The notes beneath the pieces were generated by a model, which was not told the DNA's origin, did no database searches, and saw only the letters and a program-made list of their open reading frames with translations. Below are positions 23,160 through 35,499 of a stretch of DNA of 60,000 nucleotides, piece after piece; the stretch's first letter is position 1; the number at the start of each line of letters is the position of its first letter. The stretch is from Cryptomeria japonica (Eukaryota > Streptophyta > Pinopsida > Cupressales > Cupressaceae), in the NCBI RefSeq assembly GCF_030272615.1, contig NC_081411.1:213151744-213211743 (forward strand), in the 5' to 3' direction. The position numbers and the translations under genes are program-made.

Positions 23160-25075
23160 TTAAGACACCATAGGACCCAAAGCAACCCAATATGGTGTCA
23201 TAACCGGTCGTATGACATCTTAAGGGGTCATAAGGGTTCATGGGACAACATATGACCCCTAAGGACAACATACAACCCATTATGACACCATATGGTGTCA
23301 TTAGGGGTCATATGGTGTCCTTGGATACCATATGACCCCTTAAGACACCAAATTGGGTCTTATGGGTCATATGTTGTCCTAAGGGGTCATAAGACACCAT
23401 ATGGCCCAAAGTGACCCAATATGGTGTCATTAGGGGTCATATGGTGTCCTAAGGGGTCATATGATGTCTTAAAGGGGTCATATGACACAATATGACCCAC
23501 TAGGACACAATATGACCCATAATGACCCAATATGGTGTCTTAAGGGGTCATATGGTGTCCTAAGGGGTCATAGGACACCATATGACCCCTATGGACACCA
23601 TAGGACCCCTTACAACACCATATGGGGTCATATAGTGTCCTAAGGGGTCATAGGACACAATATGACCCAAAGCAACCCAATATGGTGTCATAATGGGTCA
23701 TATGGTGTCCCAAGACACCATATGATCCCTATGGACACCATAGGACCCCTTAAGACACCAAATCATGTCGTTAGGGGTCATATGGTGTCCCACAAACCCT
23801 TATAACCTCTTAGGACACCATATGACCCCTAATGACACCATATTGTGTCGCTTTGGGTCATATTGTGTCCTAAGGGGTCATATTGTGTTCTATGACCCCT
23901 TAGGACACCATATGACCCCCTAACAACATGATTTGGTGTCTTAAGGGGTCCTATGGTGTCATTAGGGGTCATATGGTGTCTTGGGACACCATATGACCCC
24001 TAATGACACCATATTGGGTCACTTTGGGTCATATTGTGTCCTAAGGGGTCGTAAGACACAATATGACCCCTTAGGACACAATATGTCCTATTGTGTTCTA
24101 TTGTGTCCTACGACCCCTATTGTGTCCATATGGTGTCCTAAGGGGTCATAGGACATAATATGATCCCTTAGGATACAATATGACCCAAAGAAACCCAATA
24201 TGGTGTCATTAGGGGTCATATGGTATCATTAGGGGTCTTATGGTGTCCCAAGACACCATATGACCCCTATGGACACGATATGACCCCTAATGCCACCATA
24301 GGACCCCTTAAGACACCAAATCATGTTGTTAGGGGTCATATGGTGTCCTAAGGGGTTGTAGGACACAATATGACCCCTTAGGACACAATATGACCCAAAG
24401 TGACCCAATGTGGTGTCATTAGGAGTAATATGGTGTCCTAAGAGGTCATAAGGGTTCATGGGACACTATATGACCCCTTAAGACACCATATGACCCCTAA
24501 TGACATGATTTGGTGTCTTAACAGGTCCTATGGTGTCCATAGGGGTCATATGGTGTCTTGGGACACTATACAACCTGTTATGACACCATATTGGGTCGCT
24601 TTGGGTCATATTGTGTCCTACGATCCCTTAGGACACCATATGACCCCTTATGACACTATATGACCCCTTACGACACCATATGGTGTTATAAGGGGTCCTA
24701 TGGTATCCTATGACCCCTTAGGACACCATATGACCCCTTAAGACACCATATTTGGTTTTTATGGGTCATATTGTATCCTAGTGGGTCATAATGTGTCATA
24801 TGACCCCTTTAAGACATCATATGACCCCTTAAGACACTATATGATCCCTAATGACACCATATTGGGTTGCTTTGGGTCATATGGTGTCTTATGACCCCTT
24901 AGGACAACATATGACCCATAACAACACAATTTGGTGTCTTAAGGGGTCATATGGTGTCCTAGGACACCATATGATGCCTATGGACACCATATGACCCCTA
25001 ATGAGGGGTTGTATGTTGTCCTTAGGGGTCATATGGTATCCTAAGAGGTCGTAAGGGTTCATGGGACACCATATG

Positions 25076-25080
<5 letters not shown>
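23160..25080. repeat. 20-bp minisatellite with units in both orientations
   Basis: About 1.9 kb of variants of CATATGACCCCTTAGGACAC and its reverse complement GTGTCCTAAGGGGTCATATG, mixed along one strand with frequent head-to-head switches. The NdeI-type palindrome CATATG sits at most unit junctions. Such an array can fold into many local hairpins. Variant forms (TATGACCCAA, AGCAACCCAATATGGTGTC) suggest higher-order units of 100-200 bp. Confidence 0.95.

Positions 25081-25136
<56 letters not shown>
25079..25136. repeat. (CT)n microsatellite
   Basis: About 28 uninterrupted CT dinucleotides directly abut the end of the 20-bp array, followed by imperfect CT text to about 25185. It is complementary to the GA tract on the other side of the array. 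Confidence 0.95.
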
Positions 25137-25139
<3 letters not shown>

Positions 25140-25526
25140 TCTCTCTCACTCTCTCTAAACTCCCTCTCATTCTCTCTCTCGCTTTCTAAAATATGACTAA
25201 TAAAATCCAATATCAGATTTAATCAGATATCAGATATCTGCCATCGCCATTAATGTGGCAATTCAGTAAATAAAAGGTGGAAATGGGAAAATTTTTGGGG
25301 ACCACAAATTTATACATTAAAATTGGATATCGGATTTTAGTACAAAAAAAAAGAAAAAAAATCCTTGGGCCATTTTGTGGATTCCAACGGCCCACAGTCT
25401 ACATATTCTATTTTCTGTCGAGGATCATGGGTTTTCAGACAGATAGAGACAAATTTGTGCTTTTGGGAGATTCTTAAAGTGAAAACTTACATTGTCAATC
25501 ACGTAGGAGCATATGTGTGGAGGGAA

Positions 25527-28466
25527 ATGGGGAGTAGTAATCGTTGGAAGTCTAAACGCAAAAGAAAACTTTCTAATCGTCAGAAGTCTAAATGCAAAAG
25601 AAAACTTTAAAATGGCCAAATTGAAGTGTATAGAGAAAGAGATAGAGAATGTCATAGGAGGAGAAGATAAGGTATGTTAAATATTGCTAAGTTTACTTCA
25701 AGTGAAGAGGAAATTGAATTTGAAAATGTGCCACAAGTTATTGAAAATGAAAATGTAGATTTTGAAAGTGAAAATATTGAAAATTTTGAAAATGTTGAAA
25801 GTGATAATGAAAATGCTCAACATGTGGAAAATTTTGACATAGGAGGTGAAAATGTGGAAAACTTTAACATTGAAGGTGGAATTGGTCAGCCAAGTGAACC
25901 ATATGTAACACCTAATTACTTTAGAAATGAAGACCCTCTCATGGATGAAAGAAAAATTCCAAATCCAAGACCTTCAAGAACCCCAAAATGGTTATTTGAA
26001 ATCGATGAGAACATTATTGCGAATCTTGAAGGCAAGAGGTCAACAAGAACCATTCGGTTGTGGGCTACACAACTTTTCAACCAAAATTTTAGCAATAAGA
26101 CATTGACCAAGAAATGCCAACTCTTTGTTCAATTGCTAAAGATGATAAAGATGAGACCATTTCTAAACAAATTGAAGATTCGTATGAACAAGAAGATGGA
26201 GAGAAATTCTATTATTGCAAAAAATCTATTTGACACTCTCAATTCTATTGGAAAGAATACCAAAGAAAGAGATAAGAGAGCTGCTCAAAGAGTGATTACA
26301 ACCTCCTTAATAAGCCATCAATTGAGGAAGGCTCATCAAATGAGACAAACTTGTGTTGATTTTAACATAAACCATAAAACTTTGGATAAAGCACTTCCAC
26401 GAAGACAAAGACTTGACAATCCACTTCAACAAGATACATGGGCATTTGGTGGGAGGCTTCCACATGTTGATAGAAAGTTGACTGACAATGTGAAGGAGGA
26501 GATTCAACAATTTTAGCACTCTAATTCTAGAGTGTCACCCAATGTAAAGGACGTTTTGAAATTAAGAATTGGCAACCAAGACCGCACACCGCATCCCAAA
26601 CATTTCTTGGAATCAAGCCAAACAATGTTGTACAAATTTTTTTGTGAATTAAATCCAACTTTGCAAATATAACAAAGGGCCTTTGAATCTTTGTAACCAT
26701 TTTATTGTGTTCCTCTTAAGATTCGCAATACTTGTTGTTGCAAGTACCATGTGGAGTTTTCAATGTACCATGAACTTTTATGTCATGTTCGTTCTATGAT
26801 GCATACTAATGAAATGTTGTAGGAGTGTGGTGCAATGCTATTTCCAAGATCATCAAGAGACTTGCAAGATCTATTTTTATGCCCTAGAGATGATGGTTGC
26901 TATTTCTATAGAAATGATTGTTTGAATGAGAAGTGCTCAAAATGTGGTGGGTTGTCAAAGTTTGTTTCATGAATTCATGAGGGTAGCGAACACGAGTTTG
27001 GAAAGAATTATGTTGAGAAAAAAAGATACAAGACAGTGAAATATACTTTGAAGAGTGGAGGTGAAGGTTCTAGATGCGAATTAGTCTCAAGAGAAGTGAG
27101 TATTGCTGATTTTATTTTGGATTTGAAGGAAAATATTTTCTACAAGTATGCAAGGCACACCCATAGGTCTTAGTGGTTGGATCAATAGTTCAGGATGTGT
27201 AAGAACTCTTTCTTGATTGGCACTATTGTATTGGTGGTTGATTTTGCAGAGAACTATACATTGCAACCACATAATGAGGTACAATCTCAATACTACAATT
27301 CAGTCCAGATTGCTATTTTTGTTCACATTACATATAGACATGCTCCTGATAGTACAAAAGAGGACATGAAGATAATCAGGGAGTATCATTTTTATATGAG
27401 TGATGATAGATCACACTCCTCTGAGTATGTGTAACATTCTTTAGAGAATTTTTTTGAGTTCTTGCATGAGAAAGATATTGCAATTGACCGATATATAATA
27501 TGGTCAGATAACTGTACTGGTAAATTCAAGAATGCTCGTATGTTTTATTGGTTGAGTAGAATGCATGTAGAGAGGTGTATACCTCATATTTGGTGTTTTT
27601 TTGAGGCAGGACATGGGAAGGGAGAGCATGATGGAGCAGGTGCATGTTTGAAGAGAGATCTAGTTAAGGAGCAATTAAGGATTTCAGGTGCAAATTTCTC
27701 TGGTGCACGTTCTATTGTTGATTGGTGTAGTTCAACATTGTCACATGGAGGTACTCTTGATTCAACAGTGAGCAGATTCTTTTGGTTGGTTGAGGAGGGA
27801 ACAGTGGGAGATAGATTAGATTGTCAAACAATTAAAGATTCTTAAAATATGCATTCATTTCTCAGCTCAGATGCAAGTACATGGACCATTTGAACATGAG
27901 TATTGGCTTGTTTTTGTTAGAGTTGTGTTCGGTATGATTGGGATCAGTGTGAGTCAAGTGAGTGGGTTGATACATGGGTTCCCCACTATCTAACTCCTTT
28001 ATCTCAAACAATATCCTTGTCAAACGATGACATGGAAAGTTCACTTGAGTATGATCGTCTATTAGATCTTGTATAGCTAGGACATGTTTTTGTAGTTGTT
28101 GCACCACAAGGGAATGAAGAGAGATTAGAATATTGGTTGGCATGATGTGTACAGGGAAAACAAAAACTAACACAACCAGTGACAGATGATGATGGGTTCA
28201 CATATCCTGCAGGTTCAGTTGTTGTTGTGGGAACTTGGTTGTGAACATACATGATTAAAAAGAATGGCATACTTGTATTTGAAGACTATGAGAGACACAA
28301 AACCATTATAATGTATTCACACCTTATTATAGCTACAAATGTCAAGTTGTTGAAACATCAAGCAAAACCGAAGACCAAAGAGCTATGGATAGTGACTACT
28401 GCTGATCATGAAGCAATACTGGATACTCTTAAGCAAAGAGATGACCCTTCATGCACACTTGAGTAG
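25527..28466 (+). pseudogene. DDE-like transposase of the 13.9-kb TIR element
   Basis: One frame runs about 980 codons with no indel but about 17 stops. ATG 25527 gives a basic, repeated NLS-like start (RWKSKRKRKLSNRQKSKCKR). An acidic Asn/Glu-rich stretch follows (25700-25900), then an N-terminal region (WLFEIDENIIANLEGKRSTR) and a Cys/His cluster at 26730-26970 (CCCKYH..., CPRDDGCYFY..., C-L-N-E-K-C-S-K-C). The probable catalytic core has D in VVDFAENYTLQPHNE (27240), D in IIWSDNCTGKFKNARMFYW (27505) and HGKGEHDGAGACLKR (27615-27655), a D...D...H-G-K-G layout I associate with a widespread, poorly named TE-borne RNase-H-like family. A beta-rich C-terminal part (AGSVVVVGTWL...) ends at TAG 28464-28466. 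Stops include TAA, TAG and TGA. Activity is lost in this copy; DNA cleavage and transfer is the inferred original role. Confidence 0.6.
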
Positions 28467-29740
28467 TAGGTCTTTAATGGTGCCTTATTTTTTTTATCAT
28501 GCATTTCATTTCAAACAATGATCATTTAACCTTAATGATCAAGTTTGTTACGTGTATATTAAGGATGTGTTGAAAATGCAGGTCTATTGATTAACGTTTT
28601 TTTTTGGCAACATGATTTTTGCATGCACATAGTAGGTACACGATATAATCAAAAGAGACATATTTTTGCAACATGACTTATTATCATGCATTTGATGAGC
28701 TTTACAATTTTTGTTATTAGAGAACACTATCTGACAATTTTTGATGATATAATTATAACAAAACCTTTATGCTCATGCATGTCTTTTTTGATGATATACA
28801 ATAGTATCACATTATGATTTTTGCATCAACATAGTGGGTTATGTTGATATGATTCAAAGGGACGCATTTTTGTGGTATATAATCCGACCTTTTCATTTAT
28901 TATCATGTATTTCAGTTGAAGTGATTATCATGAAGCCTTTATGTTCATCCATGCATTTTATGTGTAGACTAACAATTCTTAAAAATACAGGTTCATGCTA
29001 GATCATTCATCGTTGACAAGACCCTCTCTTGGTGATGGTACATATTCCTTTGTGCATTAATGAGATAAATTTTTGTGCATAAACATTAAGTCAGGTGAAT
29101 GTATTACTATTTAGAAATGACCATATCTACCATCGTCTTCAACCATGCAGAGAAATGCAGTGAGAAGGGCTTTAATCAACATGCGTCTTTCTTCAAAAGT
29201 ATGCTTGTATACTTTGCAGAGAAACTGGTCAGTGAGAAACTGGTAAGTTTCATAATTATACAATCTTGTGCGTCTTAAAAATGTTTCAAATGATCTATTT
29301 ATAATTTGACAAACTAATTTTTATTAAGTTTTATAATTTGTTTCTTGTAGCACATTCATTCCGCATAAAAAGGTTACTTATTTTGGCCTTCATTTATATG
29401 TAGGCATTGCTATACGTAAGCTTTTCTCTTAGGACATGAGGATGTCTGATGCAGATGACGTGAGATGTTGTATTTGTATATGGATGTGAATTGATGTAAC
29501 ATTTTTATGATGATATACAATGTCCATGAGAAAATTGGTTTAGTTATATTGATGATAATGTCCATGTATCTGTACATGAGTACATTGGTGTAGTTGTATT
29601 GGTAATGAAAAAAAACATCATGTTTGCATATCCCTTAATGGATGTCACATGCAAGTGTAATGTTAATTATGTGTATACAATACATGGAAATATTGATGAT
29701 CATTATGTGTCTACAGTGTAATGCTTGTTTATATATAATT
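28467..29740. other. non-coding stretch inside the TIR element
   Basis: AT-rich, with loosely repeated phrases (TTTTTGATGATAT, CATGCATTT, GATGATATACAATGTCCATG). It may contain 3' untranslated sequence of the transposase gene. No further exon could be supported. Confidence 0.45.
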
Positions 29741-32175
29741 TTAGCACTTAGGGTGCTCAAGGGACGACACCGGTAGGGTATGACCCTGAGTGTTCGATCG
29801 AGTGTGGAGGAAAAATAGGAGCATGCATAGGGTAATAATGCCTATTTGGACATGTCAGAGCCAATGATTCATCATCACGATGAGCAAAACGAGAAATTGG
29901 CCACACAACAACATACGATTGAGTGAGACTGACAATTTGTTCGCCAACAGAAAAATTACTACCCTAATAAAACCGTAGGGTAAATTGAAAAACTGAGATA
30001 GGCTTTTGTAGGGACCCCTCTCATGGCCCTGTAGGTTCAAATAGATCATTTGCAAGTGCCACGAATTCCAAGTTAGGGCCCATCAAAGTTTGACAATTTT
30101 TAGCACTTAGGGCGCTCAAGGGACGACATCGGTAGGGTATGACCTTGAGTGTTCAAACAAGTGGGGGGGAAAAATAAGAGCATGCATAGGGTAATAATGC
30201 CTAACTAGACATGTCAGAGCTGATGGTTTGTCATCGCGATGAGCAAAACGAGAAATTGGCCACGCGACAACATTCGATTGAGTGCGACTGATGATTTTTT
30301 TGCCAACAGAAAAATTGTTGCCCTAATAAAACCATAGGGAAACTTGAAAAACCACGATAGGATTTTGTAGGGACCCCTCTCATTGCCTCAAACTGATCAT
30401 TCGTAGGTGCCATGGATTCCAAGTTAGGGCCCGTCAAAGTTTGACAATTTTTAGCACTTAGGGCGCATAAGGGACGATGTCGATAGGGTATGACCCTGAG
30501 CGTTTGATCTAGTGGGGGGGTAAAATAGGAGCATGCATAGGATAATAATGCCTAATTGGACATGTCGGAGCTAATGGTTTGTCATTGCGATGAGCAGAAT
30601 GGGAAATTGGCCACGCAATAACATTCGATTGAGTGAGACTGATGATTTTTTTGCCAACCCAAAAATTGTTGCCCTAATAAAACCGTAGGGAAAATTGAAA
30701 AAATGAGTTATGCTTTTGTAGGGACCCCTCTTGTGGCCCAGTAGGTTCAAACAAATCATTCATAGGTGCCACAGATTTTGAGTTAGGGCCCGTCAAAGTT
30801 TGACAATTTTTAGCACTTAGAGGGCTCAAGGGACGACGTCGGTAGGGTATGACACCGAGCGTTCAATCGAGTGGGGGGGAAAAGTAGGAGCATGCATAGG
30901 GTAATAATGCCTAACTAGACATTTTGGAGCTGATGGCTCATCATCGCGATGAGAAGAACGAGAAATTGGCCACATGACAACATTCGATTGAGTGAGATTG
31001 ATGATTTTTTCACCAACCAAAAAATTATTGCCCTAATAAAACCGTAGGGAAACTTGAAAAACCGAGATAGGATTTTGTAAGGACCCCTCTCATGGCCCTG
31101 TAGGTTCAAATAGATTGTTCGTAGGTGCCACGGATTTCAAGTTAGGGCCCGTCAAAGTTTGACAATTTTTGAGCACTTAGGGCGCTCAAGGGACAACACT
31201 GGTAGGGTATGACCTCGAGCGTTTGATCGAGTGGGGGGCCAAAATAGGAGCATGCATAGGGTAATAATACCTAACTAGACATGTCAGAGCTAACAGTTCA
31301 TCATCGCGATGAGCTAAATGAGAAATTGGCCACGTGACAACATTCGATTGAGTGAGACTGACGATTTTTTTGCCAACCGAAAAATTGCTGCCCTAATAAA
31401 ACCGTAGGGAAACTTGAAAAAATGAGATTGGCTTTTATAGGGACCCCTCTCTTGGCCCCGTAGGTTCAAACAGATCATTCACAGGTGCCATGGATTCTGA
31501 GTTAGGGCCTGTCAAAGTTTGACAATTTTGAGCACTTAGGGCGCTCAAGGGACGATGCTGGTAGGGTATGACCCCGAGTGTTTGATCGAGTGGCAAGGAA
31601 AAATAGGAGGATGCATAGAGTAATAATGCCTAACTGGACATGTTGGAGCCAACGGTTCATCATCGCGATGAGCTGAACGAGAAATTGGCCATGCGACAAC
31701 ATTAGATTGAGTGAGACTAACGATTTTTTCGCCAACCGAAAAATTGCTGCCCTAATAAAACCGTAGGGAAACTTGAAAAATCGAGATAGACTTTTGTAGG
31801 GACCCCTCTCATGGCCCCATAAGTTCAAACGAATCATTCACAGGTACCACGTATTTTGAGTTAGGGCCCGTCAAAGTTTGACAATTTTGAGCACTTAGGG
31901 TGCTCAAGGGATGACGTCGGTAGGGTATGACCCTGAGTGTTCGACCGAGTGGGGGGAAAAAATAAGAGCATTCATAGGGTAAGAATGCCTAACTAGACAT
32001 GTTAGAGCTGATAGTTCGTCATCACGATGAGCTGAACAAGAAATTGGCCATGCGACAACATTTGATTGAGTGAGATTGATGATTTTTTCGCCAACCAAAA
32101 AATTGCTGCCCTAATAAAACCCTGAGTGTTTGACCGAGGTGGGGGGCAAAATAGGACCATGCATAGGGTAATAAT
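29741..32175. repeat. tandem array of a 360-bp unit, about 7 copies
   Basis: Units begin (T)TAGCACTTAGGG[CT]GCTCAAGG at about 29741, 30101, 30451, 30811, 31170, 31530 and 31889. The period is 358-360 bp, and the second unit is shortened by about 10 bp. Every unit carries CATGCATAGGGTAATAATGCC, ATCGCGATGAG-type and CCCTAATAAAACC blocks and ends GTCAAAGTTTGACAATTTT. The last copy is truncated and rearranged at 32120-32175. The open frames on the minus strand here repeat from unit to unit and are not genes. The two genes of the element converge on this array. Confidence 0.95.
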
Positions 32176-32350
32176 GAATTGTATTGTTCATGAATTGTAT
32201 TGTTCATTGAATGAATTGTATTGTATTGTTGATTAAATGAATTGTATTGTTCATTAAATGAATTGTATTGTATTGTTCATTAAATGAATTATATTGTTCA
32301 TTATACAAACAACACTTACGATGAAATGAAATGAATTGTATTGTTCATTA
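32176..32350. repeat. short AT-rich tandem repeat (GAATTGTATTGTTCATTAAAT)n
   Basis: About seven imperfect copies of a roughly 17-28 bp unit built on GAATTGTATTGTTCATTAA. It starts abruptly at the broken last copy of the 360-bp array, so the two arrays are fused. Confidence 0.85.
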
Positions 32351-32621
32351 AATAACCATTATTAACCATTTTTAATTATTGGAACGAAGGTTAAAGATTT
32401 CCATGATAACACCACACACAGATAAGCAACAATTTATATGATTGAATATCAACTTCTATATATATAAAAATGTCAAATGATTACAAATGTATGTCCATAC
32501 ACAAATATGGCATAAACACCAACTGAGACAAAATGTATGTCTAAATATGTGGATGTATGTCCATATACAAAATATACATGCCTACTAGACATTTAAGCAT
32601 CCCAAAACTATCTATAACATC

Positions 32622-34547
32622 CTAAGCTACTGATGGATCATCAAAATCAATCCTCTTTGCCGCACTACTCGGTTCTGAAGGATCCTGCACAAGAAAAACA
32701 ACCACGATTAATATTAGTTACATTATATAATTCACATTCAAAAAGTTACATAAAAATGAACTATAATTGAACTATTCATGTTTACCTCATCTCCATGTTT
32801 TCTCTCCACCTTTGCAGGACTCTTGATGTATGTCTTTGGTAGAGGAGGTATGTTTTGAATATTTTCATACACAACCTACATATGTTTAGAAACATGACAT
32901 TGATACAAGTTAGCATATAATTGTCACTGATAATAACAAATTATATCTACTAATCAAAAAATAAAATAAACACACATCTACTCAAGGCATCTCTTCTTCT
33001 TCTTCTTCTTCAAGTATACTAGGTGTAGTCATCAAGGATGTGAAGCCAAGAATTCTCTGTATATATACACAACAAGTATATGAAACTATCAATCTATGTC
33101 TAGACATGTATAATCACTATAAGTTATTTAAACTATTCATTCAATCATATTTACATTCAATTACCTTTCCCTTGTCTCCAACTGCACTACTAGATCCTAA
33201 ATCACATTGCCCCGCATTTGTCCTGCTTGTGCCCTACAAGAGTAAAATAAGATATACATGCAAGTTACTACATAATCTAATTAATACCAATATAAATCAT
33301 GAGCATGTATGTACAATAAAATACAAATGACTAGGTGCAATAATATATGTACCATCAAGCTATCAAGGCCAAATGAAATGGCCGACAAGGTACCCTCTTG
33401 AATCTGTCTCAACTCATCCTTTGTCATCAATTGTTAAATAGACCATGTAAATAAAAATTAGTACTTAATATTATCTAGATTATAAATATTTTATTAAAAT
33501 ATAACATGAACTGTGAAAATACAAATCTTACCACTATATCATCAATGTATGATGACGATGCCTCCTCGCCTCTAGCATGTGAGGACTCCCTAGGGTATCC
33601 TCCAATCTATGTAATAATATCTGGTGTATCATGCATCTCATGCACCTCATAATCTGCACTGTCCACAGGAGGATCAACGGGCTATCCAACTGGACCCAAG
33701 TATACATGCCCACACATGACACAACTATGGGGCACGCATATGTGTGGAGCCGAGGATGACATGTCAACACCACCGGATGCACCGCTACCATCAAGAGTAG
33801 GCTGAGCTACTGATGTAGCCTGAGAAACCAAAAGGCTACTCAAAGAGTGAATAGCCGATATGGTTTGTGAATCTGCCTCACAAATGATATCAGGATGCTA
33901 CACTAGATGTGGGTCATCAACAAGAGGAGGGGGGACATATGGGCCTTGGACTACTCTAACTGCCCCAGGTCTATTTTGGGGCATACCTAAACCTACACCC
34001 TGGAAAGGTTGGATGTCAAAGTAGTTCACATGTTTGCGTAAAACAAACTTAGCATACAATTTTTTTATGAAATAGAAGGGGATATCAAGATTGTTGTTGG
34101 GTGGTTTGTCGAAAACCATCCACCAATGATCCCAAAATTTTTTCACAATCCCATCATTTGTGCACCATTTAATAGAAAGTTTTTTTGGGGGGGATCTACG
34201 ATTTGACTAGTGTGGGGATTGACAAACAATGAGGCGATTTCGGCTTTGGATATCTCGAGATCCTTGATATCCTTATACGACAAGCCATCTGCATATTTTT
34301 CCCTCATAGAATCTCACCACAAAAGGGCGGCATTGTGCTCCTCGGTCATGTTTTCCATACTATTTATGATCGATGTGAGAGGATCAAACATTGGGTTTAG
34401 ACAAGGGATCCTACGATATACTTCTACAATCCCCCTCAATTCATTCAAATTTTGTGCAATCAAATCCTGAATTGAGGGGGGGTTTGGCAAATGAGGGTTT
34501 GGTTGTTGCAGTTGTGGTTGGTCAGTGTTTTCATTGTTATCCCCCAT
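32622..34547 (-). pseudogene. spliced second gene of the TIR element, unknown function
   Basis: On the minus strand, ATG 34547 opens MGDNNENTDQPQLQQPNPHL, then a helical stretch (IQDLIAQNLNELRGIVEVY). After one stop and a shift in the G-run near 34190 comes KFWDHWWMVFDKPPNNN. Exon 1 ends GTG|GTAAGA at 33532. Later exons have good borders: 33233-33165 (CTTGTAG|GGC, AAG|GTAATT, 23 codons), 33056 to about 32982 (TATACAG|AGA, Glu-rich), 32875-32786 (TATGTAG|GTT, GAG|GTAAAC, 30 codons) and 32684-32622 (TTGTGCAG|GAT, 21 codons ending ...DFDDPSVA and TAG). An exon near 33420-33356 is less certain. The last exons join in one phase. Stops and one shift mark it as decayed. No domain is recognised. By position it could be an accessory DNA-binding protein, as in other two-gene transposons; that is inference. 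Confidence 0.65.
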
Positions 34548-34914
34548 TTTTAACCTAATTGAATGTAAAAAATTAAATTTACTTAAAATTTTTAAATAAT
34601 TAGGTATTTGATTTTAAAAAACCTAGTTTTCATGAAAAAAACCATATTTTCAATGAAAAATCAAATAAACATTAACAAAAAATACAAAAAATGAATGAAA
34701 ATGATTGAAAATGATAAAATTCTTACCTTTCAATCTATTTTTTAGCAATTTTTTGCCAAAACACTGGATATTGAGTGCACTGGATATCAGATTTTGATAA
34801 AATCATGCAGCTCGCGAGTTAAAAATGACTCATGGGCTATCACTGTCGAAATATATGTCTCAGAAAATCAGATATCCGATAAAATTGGATATACAATTTT
34901 TATACTTAAATTAT

Positions 34915-35385
34915 TTTAAAATAACATATATAATATAATAATATATTATATAATATAATAATATATAATATATTATTATTATATATAATATAATATTATT
35001 ATATAATACGTATTATATAATATATAATATAATATTATATTATATATTATAATATATAATATAATACGTATTGTATTATAATATAAAATATAATTATATA
35101 TTATATAATATATACTATAATATAATACGTATTATATAATACATATTATATAATATATATTATATTATATATAAGATAATATAATATATAATATTATATA
35201 ATACATATTATATAATATATTATTATATTATAGTATAATATAATATAATAGTATATTATATAATAGGTATTATATAATATATTATTATATTATAATATAA
35301 TATATAATATAATATATTATTACATTATATATATTATATATTATATAATATGTAATATATAATATATAATATATTTTTTAAATTA
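34915..35385. repeat. AT dinucleotide-rich block (TATAATATA)n
   Basis: About 470 bp almost wholly of A and T, in overlapping palindromic TATATAATATA and TATTATATAA patterns. It lies just inside the right end of the TIR element, between two ATTGGATAT-containing segments. Confidence 0.95.
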
Positions 35386-35499
35386 AAATTACAAATAAAA
35401 ATTGGATATCCAATTTGCATAGGTAATTACCAAGCCAAGGTGTACTGACACCCAGGCCAAGCAAAAAGTCAACACAGATTTTCATGTTTTTAGGCGAGT

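Noticed and set aside
23160-25080. CRISPR-like appearance of short regular repeats
   Set aside because: Units are contiguous without unique spacers and occur in both orientations; the sequence is plant nuclear DNA.
23086-25210. Open frames on the minus strand over the GA, 20-mer and CT blocks
   Set aside because: They translate simple repeats (Ser/Leu/Pro, Arg/Glu) and have no gene-like composition.
29855-32207. Repeated minus-strand frames of 60-110 codons
   Set aside because: The same frame recurs in each 360-bp unit with different breaks. It is a by-product of the satellite.
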